Positions 7,116 through 15,306 of a stretch of 27,043 nt of DNA are shown one piece after another; within the stretch, counting starts at the first letter, position 1; the number at the start of each line of letters is the position of its first letter. The notes under the pieces were generated by a model, which had not been told where the DNA came from, did no database searches, and was given only the letters and a program-made list of their open reading frames with translations. This DNA is from Rhizobiaceae bacterium (lineage in GTDB: Bacteria; Pseudomonadota; Alphaproteobacteria; Rhizobiales; Rhizobiaceae): the NCBI GenBank assembly GCA_016793565.1, contig JAEUMA010000071.1:1-27043 (forward strand), written 5' to 3'. The position numbers and the translations under genes were made by a program.

Positions 7116-7593
7116 CGCGCCGTCTGCCGACGAACCGTTCTTCCGCGCCGAGTTGATGCCCTATCGCTCGCTCGGCCCGAAGGGTTTTCGCGTGCTGATG
7201 GGCGTGATGTTCGTTGCCTCGGTCATCGCGGGTTTCGCCTTCCTGTCGATCGGCGCATGGCCGATCTTCGGGTTCTTCGGCCTCGACGTGCTCCTGCTCT
7301 ACGGCGCCTTCAAGCTCAGCTACCGTTCGGGGCGCGCGCGGGAGGAAGTAGCCGTTTCGCGCACGCAGCTCGACATCCGCAAGATCGCGCCTTCGGGCCG
7401 CACTGAAGAGCACCGCTTCAATCCGTTCTGGACACGTTTCTCGGTGGCCAGGCACGAGCTGATCGGCATTACCGCCATGCGCGTGGAGGGTCAGGGGAAG
7501 ACCGTTCCGATCGGCGGGTTCCTCAATCCTGACGACCGCGAGACTTTCGCGGCGGCCTTCAACCGCGCCCTGGCGACAGCCAAGGCGCGATAG
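7102..7593 (+). CDS. DUF2244 domain-containing membrane protein
   Basis: A 163-residue protein of unknown function. Two close hydrophobic segments (about 30-50 and 52-70) form a membrane hairpin, after an N-terminal stretch with the family phrase AELMPYRSLGPKGF. After the second span comes LSYRSGRAREEVAVSRTQLDIRKI, then a soluble C-terminal part with NPFWTRF and VPIGGFLNPDDRETFAAAFNRAL. This is the usual DUF2244 layout in alphaproteobacteria, where the gene is often beside nth, as here. No Shine-Dalgarno precedes ATG 7102, but a perfect TATAAT lies 9 nt upstream, which fits leaderless translation. Confidence 0.85.
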   Translation: MDETNAPSADEPFFRAELMPYRSLGPKGFRVLMGVMFVASVIAGFAFLSIGAWPIFGFFGLDVLLLYGAFKLSYRSGRAREEVAVSRTQLDIRKIAPSGRTEEHRFNPFWTRFSVARHELIGITAMRVEGQGKTVPIGGFLNPDDRETFAAAFNRALATAKAR

Positions 7594-7703
7594 GATCAGC
7601 GCCTGCCGGAATTGGCTCCTCACCTACAACATCCAGCAGTGGCAAGAATCGGGTGGAGATCGTCCCCATACGGAACGATATTCGCGGCCAAGGAGATTTG
7701 GCC

Positions 7704-8582
7704 ATGAACGCACAGACCGCGATCCTTCAGAAGGATATCACGCCGCAGGGCGGCGACTACGAAACCGTCCGACGCGTGATCGAGAAGATCAGCCTCGACT
7801 ATCGCGACCAGCCAGTGCTGGAGGAATTGGCGGCTGAAGTGGGCGAGACGCCGACCGGCCTGCAAAAACTGTTCAGCCGCTGGGCCGGCCTCTCGCCCAA
7901 GGCTTTCCTGCAGGCCGTCACGCTCGACCATGCCAAGCGGCTGCTGGCACAGGGCATGCCGCTGCTGGAAACCTCCTACGAGGTCGGCATGTCTGGCCCC
8001 GGTCGGTTGCATGATCTGTTCGTCACGCATGAGGCCATGTCGCCGGGCGACTACAAGAGCCGCGGCGCCGGGCTCACCATGCGCTACGGTTTCCACATAT
8101 CGCCCTTCGGACTGGCGCTCGTCATGGTGACCGAGCGTGGGCTCGCAGGGCTCGCTTTCGCCGACCTGGGCGGCGAGATGGCGGCGCTGGAAGACATGCG
8201 CGGGCGCTGGCCTAACGCGGCCTATGTCGAGGACATCGCTGCGACCGCGCCCTATGCGGCGCGCGTCTTCGATCCGGCGCGCTGGCGTTCGGAGCAGCCG
8301 CTGCGGATCGTGCTGATCGGCACCGATTTCCAGGTGCGGGTCTGGGAGGCGCTGCTGCGCATTCCGCTCGGGCGCGCATGCACCTATTCCGCGCTCGCAT
8401 CCGGCATCGGGGCACCGAGCGCCTCGCGGGCCGTGGGCGCGGCGGTCGGCGCCAATCCGCTGTCCTTCGTAGTGCCTTGCCACAGGGCGCTGGGCAAATC
8501 GGGCGCCCTGACGGGATATCACTGGGGCCTGACGCGCAAGCGCGCCATCCTCGGCTGGGAGGCCGGCGTGGCGAACGCCTGA
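7704..8582 (+). CDS. AraC-type HTH / methylated-DNA-protein cysteine methyltransferase (Ada-like, no N-domain)
   Basis: A 292-residue bifunctional protein. Residues 35-115 form an AraC-type helix-turn-helix (PTGLQKLFSRWAGLSPKAFLQ, then GMSGPGRLHDLF). Residues 125-290 are an O6-alkylguanine-DNA alkyltransferase with acceptor Cys259 in VPCHRALGKSG. It repairs alkylated guanine and may act as a regulator. The N-terminal Ada domain with its four zinc-binding cysteines, which senses methyl-phosphotriesters in E. coli Ada, is absent. Start choice: an upstream in-frame ATG exists at 7653, but AAGGAG (7690-7695) lies 8 nt before ATG 7704. No alkB or alkA is nearby. Confidence 0.9.
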   Translation: MNAQTAILQKDITPQGGDYETVRRVIEKISLDYRDQPVLEELAAEVGETPTGLQKLFSRWAGLSPKAFLQAVTLDHAKRLLAQGMPLLETSYEVGMSGPGRLHDLFVTHEAMSPGDYKSRGAGLTMRYGFHISPFGLALVMVTERGLAGLAFADLGGEMAALEDMRGRWPNAAYVEDIAATAPYAARVFDPARWRSEQPLRIVLIGTDFQVRVWEALLRIPLGRACTYSALASGIGAPSASRAVGAAVGANPLSFVVPCHRALGKSGALTGYHWGLTRKRAILGWEAGVANA

Positions 8583-8645
8583 TCGTCAAATCAGGCTCCC
8601 GCTCTCGGGGGAGATGCGCTAGCGTGCCTGCCCTGGGGAGGCAGC

Positions 8646-9542
8646 ATGGTCACCATCATCGGTTCCATCAATCTCGATCTGATCGCCGTCGTCGACCGTC
8701 TGCCGGCGCCCGGCGAAACGGTGTCGGGTGACGATCTCCAGTCGGCGCCCGGCGGCAAGGGCGCCAATCAGGCGCTTGCGGCGGCGCGCGCCGGCGCTGC
8801 CGCCCGCATGGTCGGCGCGGTCGGTCGCGATGCCTATGCGGCGCCCGCGCTCTCGCTGCTGAAGGAAGGTGGCGTCGATTTGACCGATGTCGACGAAAGC
8901 GACCGCGCCACCGGCGTCGCGCTGATCCTTGTCGACGCGCAGGGCGAAAACGTGATCGCGGTCACCGCCGGGGCAAACGCGGCGCTTGCTCCCGAGCGGG
9001 TACAATCGCTGGCGATTGCACCCGGCGAGCACGTGCTGCTGCAGTTCGAAATCCCGCTCGCCAGCGTGCGCGCCGCCTTGCTGGCCGCCCGCGGGGCCGG
9101 TGCGGTCACCCTGCTCAACACCGCGCCCTATCGCAAGGGCGCGGCCGAACTTCTAGGGCTGGCCGATTTCGTCATCAGCAACGAGACGGAATTCGACCTC
9201 TGTGCAGAGGCGCTGGCACTGCCGGGAGCCCGCCGCGAGGAGCGTATGCGGGCGTTTGCCGCGCAGACGGGACGCGGCATCGTCGTCACCCTCGGCGGCG
9301 ACGGCGTGGTGGCGGCTGTCGGAGACGGCTGGTTCAGCGTGCCCGCCCTGGCCGTGACGCCGGTGGACACGGTGGGCGCCGGCGACACCTTCTGCGGCTA
9401 TCTCGGCGCAGGCCTGGCGGCTGGCCTGCCGCTGGAACAAGCGCTCCGGCGCGCCGCAACTGCCGGCTCTCTGGCCTGCCTGAAACCCGGCGCCCAGCCC
9501 GCCATTCCGACGGCGGCGGAGGTAGACGAAGCGCTGGCCTGA
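8646..9542 (+). CDS. rbsK: Ribokinase
   Basis: PfkB-family kinase of 298 residues that phosphorylates D-ribose to ribose-5-phosphate. It opens with the ribokinase strand VTIIGSINLDLI, has PGGKGANQALAAARAG (35-50), the NETE motif (179-182) and the catalytic anion hole DTVGAGD (241-247) with Asp247. The length and N-terminus fit RbsK better than fructokinase or adenosine kinase. GGGGAG lies about 6 nt upstream of the ATG. The gene ends 8 nt from the end of a convergent nucleoside hydrolase, whose product is ribose, so the two enzymes probably act in series. Confidence 0.92.
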   Translation: MVTIIGSINLDLIAVVDRLPAPGETVSGDDLQSAPGGKGANQALAAARAGAAARMVGAVGRDAYAAPALSLLKEGGVDLTDVDESDRATGVALILVDAQGENVIAVTAGANAALAPERVQSLAIAPGEHVLLQFEIPLASVRAALLAARGAGAVTLLNTAPYRKGAAELLGLADFVISNETEFDLCAEALALPGARREERMRAFAAQTGRGIVVTLGGDGVVAAVGDGWFSVPALAVTPVDTVGAGDTFCGYLGAGLAAGLPLEQALRRAATAGSLACLKPGAQPAIPTAAEVDEALA

Positions 9543-9550
9543 GCCCTTCG

Positions 9551-10492
9551 TCAGAGGCGTCCGAGCCGCTCGACCAGCAAGGCAAAATATCCGTCCGCGT
9601 CGATATCGCCCATCACGAGGGCATTTTTCGGCCGCTTGGTCACGTGCCACCAGTCGACCACCGTCATGCCCATGGTGAGTTCTGACGTGATTTCGATCGA
9701 GACATTGCATTCGCGGCCCGAGAAGAGTTCCGGCTTGAGCAGGTACGAAATCACGCAAGGATCGTGCAGCGGGCCGCCGTCGGTGCCGTATTTGCGCTCG
9801 TCGAAGCGCTCGAAGAAATCCAGCATGTCCGCCGTCGCGATACCCACGGGCGTACCGAGGTCGCGAAAAGCCTTGACGCGTTTGGCCGTAGTCAGCGCCT
9901 TATGGGTAACGTCGAGCGGCATCATGACGATGGGAATGCCCGACCTGAAGACGACATCGGCGGCGTGCGGGTCGACATAGATGTTGAATTCGCCGGTCGG
10001 CGTTGTGTTGCCGCCTTCGAAATAGGCCCCGCCCATCAGGACGATGCGCTGCACCCGCTTGGCGATATTCGGTTCGCGGATCAGCGCCAGCGCGATGTTG
10101 GTAAGCGGACCGAGCGGACACACAGTCACCGTGCCGGAGGGCTCGCTCATCAGAGTCTCGACCAAGAAGTCCACCGCGTGCTGCTTCTGAAGCGGCATGG
10201 TCGGTTCGGGCAGCGTCGGCCCGTTCAACCCGGTCCTGCCGTGCACTTCCTCCGCCGTCGTCAGGTGGCGCACCAGCGGACGGCTCGCGCCGGCATAGAC
10301 CTTGATGTCGGGCCGGCCGCCTAGTTCGCAGATTTTTCGGGCGTTCTTCGAGGTCAGCCGGAGCGGCACGTTTCCGGCGACGGCGGTGATGCCGAGAACG
10401 TCTAGTTCGGGGCTACCCAGCGCCAGCAAAATGGCGACGGCGTCGTCCTGTCCGGGGTCGGTGTCGATGATGATCTTCTGCTGCTGCGGCAT
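9551..10492 (-). CDS. Inosine-uridine-preferring nucleoside hydrolase
   Basis: Hydrolyses ribonucleosides to free base and ribose. From ATG 10492 it has 313 residues. The Ca2+-binding motif DTDPGQDDA (10-18) is complete, and the segments TVCPLGPLTNIALAL, MGGAYFEGGNTTPTGEFNIYVDPHAAD and HDPCVISYLL are characteristic of the IU-nucleoside hydrolase family. The frame stays open further upstream (to 10567), but the conserved N-terminus (QKIIIDTDPG) and a GGGGAA stretch 5 nt before the ATG favour 10492. Exact base specificity is not readable. Convergent with ribokinase, and divergent from the hsp20 promoter region. Confidence 0.9.
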   Translation of the reverse strand: MPQQQKIIIDTDPGQDDAVAILLALGSPELDVLGITAVAGNVPLRLTSKNARKICELGGRPDIKVYAGASRPLVRHLTTAEEVHGRTGLNGPTLPEPTMPLQKQHAVDFLVETLMSEPSGTVTVCPLGPLTNIALALIREPNIAKRVQRIVLMGGAYFEGGNTTPTGEFNIYVDPHAADVVFRSGIPIVMMPLDVTHKALTTAKRVKAFRDLGTPVGIATADMLDFFERFDERKYGTDGGPLHDPCVISYLLKPELFSGRECNVSIEITSELTMGMTVVDWWHVTKRPKNALVMGDIDADGYFALLVERLGRL

Positions 10493-10528
10493 GCACTTCC
10501 CCGGTCTCCCCCGCATCTTTCGTTCATG

Positions 10529-10557
10529 CTTGAACTTGGCGAGTCGGCGGACCATAT
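10529..10557 (+). promoter_or_regulatory. RpoH (sigma-32) heat-shock promoter of hsp20
   Basis: CTTGAA (10529-10534), exactly 17 nt, CCATAT (10552-10557). This matches the rhizobial RpoH consensus CTTGAA-N17-CCANAT at every defined position, and the next gene is a small heat-shock protein. Predicted transcription start is about 10564. Confidence 0.8.
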
Positions 10558-10563
10558 CAGCAT

Positions 10564-10625
10564 GCATGGGAAGGATGCCATCCGGGTCTTTCCCGACCGG
10601 GTCGCTCTCAGAGGACAGGACGATG
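10564..10625 (+). promoter_or_regulatory. ROSE-like RNA thermometer in the hsp20 5' UTR
   Basis: The 59-nt leader can fold into successive hairpins. The last one, 10601-10616, pairs GUC and CUC (split by a single bulged G at 10604) with GAG and GAC across a UCA loop, and so buries the GAGGA Shine-Dalgarno (10611-10615). The 5' side holds UCGCU (10602-10606), which fits the ROSE motif U(U/C)GCU with its key bulged G opposite the ribosome site. A second stem lies at 10582-10600. ROSE elements are known on rhizobial small heat-shock genes. Confidence 0.65.
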
Positions 10626-11048
10626 AGCCGAATGACGCCATTCTCTAGCCCGCTTCTGCTGGGCTTCGACGCGATGGAGAAGACGCTGGAGCGCGTGGCG
10701 AAGTCCGGCGACGGTTACCCGCCCTACAATATCGAGCGCGTGCGCGCAGCCGACGGCGGCCCCGACCAGCTCCGCATCACGCTGGCGGTAGCAGGCTTCG
10801 CGGAAGCCGACCTCGACGTGACGATCGAGGAGAGCCAGCTGGTCGTACGCGGCCGCCAGGTGGAAGAGGGCGAACGGGAATATCTTCACCGCGGCATCGC
10901 AGCGCGGCAGTTCCAGCGCACCTTCCTGCTTGCCGAGGGCATGCGGGTGACGGGCGCTTCGCTGCGCAACGGATTGCTGGCGATCGACCTCGACCGGCCC
11001 GAGCCCGAACGACTGGTACGCAAAATCAACATTTCGGTGAAAGACTGA
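10623..11048 (+). CDS. Small heat-shock protein, Hsp20/IbpA family
   Basis: ATP-independent chaperone that holds unfolding proteins. It has 141 residues, with an alpha-crystallin domain at about 36-128 that starts with YPPYNIERV and holds LRITLAVAGFAEADLDVTIEE and the signature NGLLAIDL. A C-terminal I-x-I motif (residues 135-137) serves oligomer assembly. It belongs to the bacterial class A (IbpA-like) group common in rhizobia. The frame is open upstream, but the conserved N-terminus (MTPF...LLGFDAMEKTLERV) and GAGGA 7 nt before it set the start at 10623. The RpoH promoter and ROSE-like leader point to dual transcriptional and translational heat control. DUF1150 follows. Confidence 0.93.
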   Translation: MSRMTPFSSPLLLGFDAMEKTLERVAKSGDGYPPYNIERVRAADGGPDQLRITLAVAGFAEADLDVTIEESQLVVRGRQVEEGEREYLHRGIAARQFQRTFLLAEGMRVTGASLRNGLLAIDLDRPEPERLVRKINISVKD

Positions 11049-11109
11049 TCTTTGCCGAAGCTCTCGGCGGACCGGCCGGAATGCCGGCGGCCGCTCAAAG
11101 GAGGCTGAC

Positions 11110-11367
11110 ATGACGACGAACGAAGAAACCGTGACCATGACGCAGGGCGAGTTCGCCCATCTCGGCGAAGGCCAGGTCGCCTATCTGCGCAAGATGTCGA
11201 GCGACGATCTGATCGGCCGCTTCCCCGGCATGCCGGAGATCGCGCCCGGCCTGCAGCTATGGGCGCTGTTCGCCGCCGACGGACGTCCGATCCTGCTGTC
11301 GGACGAGCGCGAGCGTGCTGTGGCCGGAGCGCTGCAGAAGGAACTGACCCCGGTCAGCATCCACTGA
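11110..11367 (+). CDS. DUF1150 family protein
   Basis: A small acidic, soluble protein of 85 residues. The core GEGQVAYLRKMSSDDLIGRFPGMPEIAPGLQLWALFAADGRPILLSD is characteristic of DUF1150, an alphaproteobacterial family of unknown function. AAAGGAG lies about 6 nt before the ATG. It lies 61 nt after hsp20 on the same strand with a terminator behind it, so it is very probably part of the same heat-induced transcript. A role as a chaperone accessory is inferred only from this linkage. Confidence 0.85.
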   Translation: MTTNEETVTMTQGEFAHLGEGQVAYLRKMSSDDLIGRFPGMPEIAPGLQLWALFAADGRPILLSDERERAVAGALQKELTPVSIH

Positions 11368-11400
11368 CGCCTGGCCGGCGACAGGAATCGATGAGGCACG

Positions 11401-11424
11401 GGGCGGCGCAAGTGCCGCCCTTTT
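11401..11424 (+). terminator. Terminator of the hsp20-DUF1150 unit
   Basis: GGGCGGC (11401-11407), a 6-nt loop, GCCGCCC (11414-11420), then TTTT. It sits between the convergent ends of the DUF1150 gene and ptsN. Confidence 0.8.
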
Positions 11425-11428
11425 GCCG

Positions 11429-11893
11429 TCAGGCGGCGTGTGAGGCAGGCGTGTCAGAAAGCAGAGCGTGGATCGCTGCGGCATCGGTGGTGCCACGGAT
11501 CTTGTTGACGATATCGCCGTCCCGCAGAACCCGCGCGATACGCGACAGCGCCTTGAGATGATCGGCGCCAGCGCCCTCGGGCGCCAACAGCAGGAAGACG
11601 AGGTCTACCGGCTGATCGTCCAGGGCCTCGAAGTCCACCGGCGTCTCCAAGCGAGCGAATACGCCCGTGATGCGTTTCACCGCAGCGAGCTTTCCGTGCG
11701 GGATGGCGATACCGTTGCCCACGCCCGTCGAGCCAAGCCTCTCGCGCTGCAGGATGGTGTCGAAGATCTCGCGCTCCGGAATGCCGGTGATGCTGGCGGC
11801 CTTCTCGGCGAGAATCTGCAGCAGCTGCTTCTTGGAATTGGTCCTGACCGCCGGCATGATAGCCTGCACGTTGATCAGATCGCTGAGATCCAT
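11429..11893 (-). CDS. ptsN: Nitrogen-PTS IIA protein PtsN
   Basis: EIIA-Ntr of 154 residues, the last phosphoacceptor of the nitrogen phosphotransferase chain (PtsP-PtsO-PtsN). It regulates potassium transport, stress and nitrogen/carbon functions by protein contacts. The phosphorylated His66 lies in GVGNGIAIPHGK, and the preceding RERLGSTGVG is the standard EIIA motif. The C-terminal half has VDLVFLLLAPEGAGADHLKALSRIARVLRD. It lies 73 nt downstream of hpf on the same strand, the usual rpoN-hpf-ptsN order of Proteobacteria. Start is at the conserved MDLSDL. Confidence 0.95.
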   Translation of the reverse strand: MDLSDLINVQAIMPAVRTNSKKQLLQILAEKAASITGIPEREIFDTILQRERLGSTGVGNGIAIPHGKLAAVKRITGVFARLETPVDFEALDDQPVDLVFLLLAPEGAGADHLKALSRIARVLRDGDIVNKIRGTTDAAAIHALLSDTPASHAA

Positions 11894-11922
11894 TCCCGAT
11901 AATCCTTAGCCCTGCCCTTCCA

Positions 11923-11948
11923 CGCCGCCGAACCGGTGCCCGGCGGCG
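11923..11948 (-). other. Hairpin between hpf and ptsN
   Basis: A perfect 8-bp stem (CGCCGCCG with CGGCGGCG) and a 10-nt loop that contains the palindrome ACCGGT. There is no T-run on either strand, so it is not a standard terminator. It may be an RNA-processing or attenuation structure between the two genes. Confidence 0.5.
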
Positions 11949-11966
11949 ACGATCGGGTGAGTGTGC

Positions 11967-12545
11967 CTATCCCGCAGAGCGGGCCGTGGATGGGTCGATC
12001 CAGCCGATGTTACCGTCCGGACGACGGTAGACGACGTTGACGTTGTCGGTGCCGGCATTGCGGAAGACGATCACGGCGCTGTCGCGGGCATCCATCTCGA
12101 TCACCGCCGAAGCGACGGACATCGTGCGCAAAGCCACGGTCGATTCGGCGACGATGGTCGGCGCGTAATCTTCCGGAACCTCTTCGTCGTCGTCAGCGAT
12201 GGCCGCGACGACAGTATAGGCCACATCCATCGGCTCCGCGTCGGCGCCCGAAGCCCGCCCCTTGAGCCTGCGCTTGTAGCGCCGCAGGCGCTTTTCGAGC
12301 CGATCGGCGGCCATCTCGAAAGCGACGATGGGTTCCTGGGCCTCACCGGTTCCCTGCAGCGACATGCCGGTGTCCAGGTGCACCAGGCAGTCGGCGGCAA
12401 ACCGCGAACCGGATTTGGAAACAGTGGCGTGGCCGGAGAAGCCGCCGTCGAAGTATTTCAACACGGCCTCGTTCACGCGCGCATCGATACGCGCGCGAAA
12501 CGAATCGCCGATGTCCATGTGTTTTCCCGAAATGCGCAGGCTCAT
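11967..12545 (-). CDS. hpf: Ribosome hibernation-promoting factor, long form
   Basis: A 192-residue long-type HPF. The N-terminal S30AE domain (1-~100; MSLRISGKHMDIGD, then RIDARVNEAVLKYF) binds the 30S decoding region. The C-terminal domain (about 130-190, with FRNAGTDNVNVVYRRPDGNIGWIDP) dimerises to form 100S ribosomes in stationary phase. A linker with an acidic run (DDDEEVPEDY) joins them. AGGAAGG lies about 12 nt upstream of the start. It lies between rpoN and ptsN, as in many Proteobacteria. About 230 nt separate it from rpoN, so its own promoter is likely, but I could not fix a convincing one. Confidence 0.95.
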   Translation of the reverse strand: MSLRISGKHMDIGDSFRARIDARVNEAVLKYFDGGFSGHATVSKSGSRFAADCLVHLDTGMSLQGTGEAQEPIVAFEMAADRLEKRLRRYKRRLKGRASGADAEPMDVAYTVVAAIADDDEEVPEDYAPTIVAESTVALRTMSVASAVIEMDARDSAVIVFRNAGTDNVNVVYRRPDGNIGWIDPSTARSAG

Positions 12546-12773
12546 TCAGACAATGCCTTCCTGTTCAGACCGGTCGGGTTTCAAGTTTATACCTGCGGCA
12601 CTGGCACACAAGCTTTTCGGTGCTCCTTGCACCGGATTCCGCATCGCACACGGCCTCTGACGGCCGAGCCTGCCCCAGGCGACCGAAGGCCCCGGTCCGC
12701 CGGCCGTCTTGCGGGCGGGCTTCTAGTCAGTTCGCCCCTGCTTGTCAACGAAGCCCGGCAAGGCTGCAATGCT

Positions 12774-14288
<1,515 letters not shown>

Positions 14289-14362
14289 TAGTTACCCCGA
14301 CTGACCCCGACGCGAAGTTTTCGTCTCCGTACCCGCCGGAGCAATCTTTATCCCGAGAGGTT

Positions 14363-14391
14363 AAGAAACTGGCCCGGCTCTTGCTTGTCAA
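14363..14391 (-). promoter_or_regulatory. Candidate sigma-70 promoter of rpoN
   Basis: On the minus strand, TTGACA (14391-14386, full -35 consensus, preceded by C as in alphaproteobacterial promoters), a 17-nt spacer, then TTTCTT (14368-14363). It would start about 68 nt before the rpoN start codon and lies after the lptB terminator. The -10 is weak. Confidence 0.5.
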
Positions 14392-14457
14392 GACGATTGG
14401 CCGACGAAACGGCCAGCCATGCGTCACTTTGACTACAAATGTCGCAACGGCCTGCCG

Positions 14458-14485
14458 AAAAACCACGTAGCTGCCGCCAACGTGG
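14458..14485 (-). terminator. Rho-independent terminator after lptB
   Basis: On the minus strand CCACGT (14485-14480), an 11-nt loop that may add a short GC stem, ACGTGG (14468-14463), then TTTTT (14462-14458). It starts 5 nt after the lptB stop codon and closes the lptCAB operon. Confidence 0.75.
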
Positions 14486-14490
14486 CTAGT

Positions 14491-15306
14491 CTACAGGCTG
14501 AACGCCTCGCCGAGATAGAGGCGACGCACGTCCGGGTTGGCGACGATCTCGGACGGCCGGCCATGCGTCAGCACCTGCCCGGCGTGGATAATGTAGGCGC
14601 GGTCGATCAGCCCCAGCGTTTCGCGAACGTTGTGATCGGTGATGAGCACGCCGATGCCGCGCGCCGTCAGATGCCTGACAAGTTGCTGGATGTCGGCGAC
14701 GGCGATCGGATCGATGCCGGCGAAGGGCTCGTCGAGGAGCATGTAGCTGGGACGGCTGGCCAGAGCCCGCGCGATCTCGAGACGCCGGCGCTCGCCACCG
14801 GACAGCGAGATGGACGGCGCCTTGCGCAGATGGCCGATATGGAACTCGTCCAGCAGCGAATCGAGCGTCTTTTCACGCTCCTTGCGGCTTTTCTCGACCA
14901 CCTCCAGCACGGCGCGGATATTGTTCTCCACGCTCAGCCCGCGGAAGATCGAGGCTTCCTGCGGCAGGTAGCCGATGCCCAGGCGCGCGCGGCGGTACAT
15001 CGGCATCGAGGTGACGTCGAAGCCGTCGATCTCGATGGAGCCGCGGTCCACCGGCACGAGGCCGGTCAGCATGTAAAAGCAGGTGGTCTTGCCGGCACCG
15101 TTGGGTCCGAGCAGCCCCACCGCCTCGCCGGCCCGAACGCCGATCGACACGCCGAGCACGACGGCGCGGCCGCGGTAGCTCTTGTTGAGGTCGCGCGCGA
15201 CAAGCGTGCCCTTGTAGACTTCCGGATTGCGGCGCACCGCGGGAGCGGCGGGCCGGCCGCGCACCCCGTTGAGGATGCGCGCCAGCATAGACGGCGTTTC
15301 CGGCAT
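14491..15306 (-). CDS. lptB: LPS export ABC transporter ATP-binding protein LptB
   Basis: ATPase of the LptB2FG complex that extracts LPS from the inner membrane and drives it across the LptC-LptA bridge. It has 271 residues. Walker A is GPNGAGKTT (67-75), the Q-loop is at Gln116, the signature is LSGGE (168-172), Walker B is YMLLDEP (188-194) and the switch is His225. The first 30 residues are an extension compared with E. coli LptB (about 241 residues). Its ATG overlaps the lptA stop by one base (TGATG), which means tight translational coupling. A terminator follows. Confidence 0.96.
   Translation of the reverse strand: MPETPSMLARILNGVRGRPAAPAVRRNPEVYKGTLVARDLNKSYRGRAVVLGVSIGVRAGEAVGLLGPNGAGKTTCFYMLTGLVPVDRGSIEIDGFDVTSMPMYRRARLGIGYLPQEASIFRGLSVENNIRAVLEVVEKSRKEREKTLDSLLDEFHIGHLRKAPSISLSGGERRRLEIARALASRPSYMLLDEPFAGIDPIAVADIQQLVRHLTARGIGVLITDHNVRETLGLIDRAYIIHAGQVLTHGRPSEIVANPDVRRLYLGEAFSL

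Noticed and set aside
10302..10622. Upstream extension of the hsp20 frame
   Set aside because: It crosses the RpoH promoter and the 5' UTR and overlaps the nucleoside hydrolase on the other strand. The conserved Hsp20 N-terminus begins at 10623.
12600..12640. Possible sigma-54 promoter or rpoN terminator between rpoN and hpf
   Set aside because: TGGCAC is present, but GG and GC lie 7 nt apart instead of 10. The CGGTGC/GCACCG hairpin nearby has no T-run in the rpoN direction.
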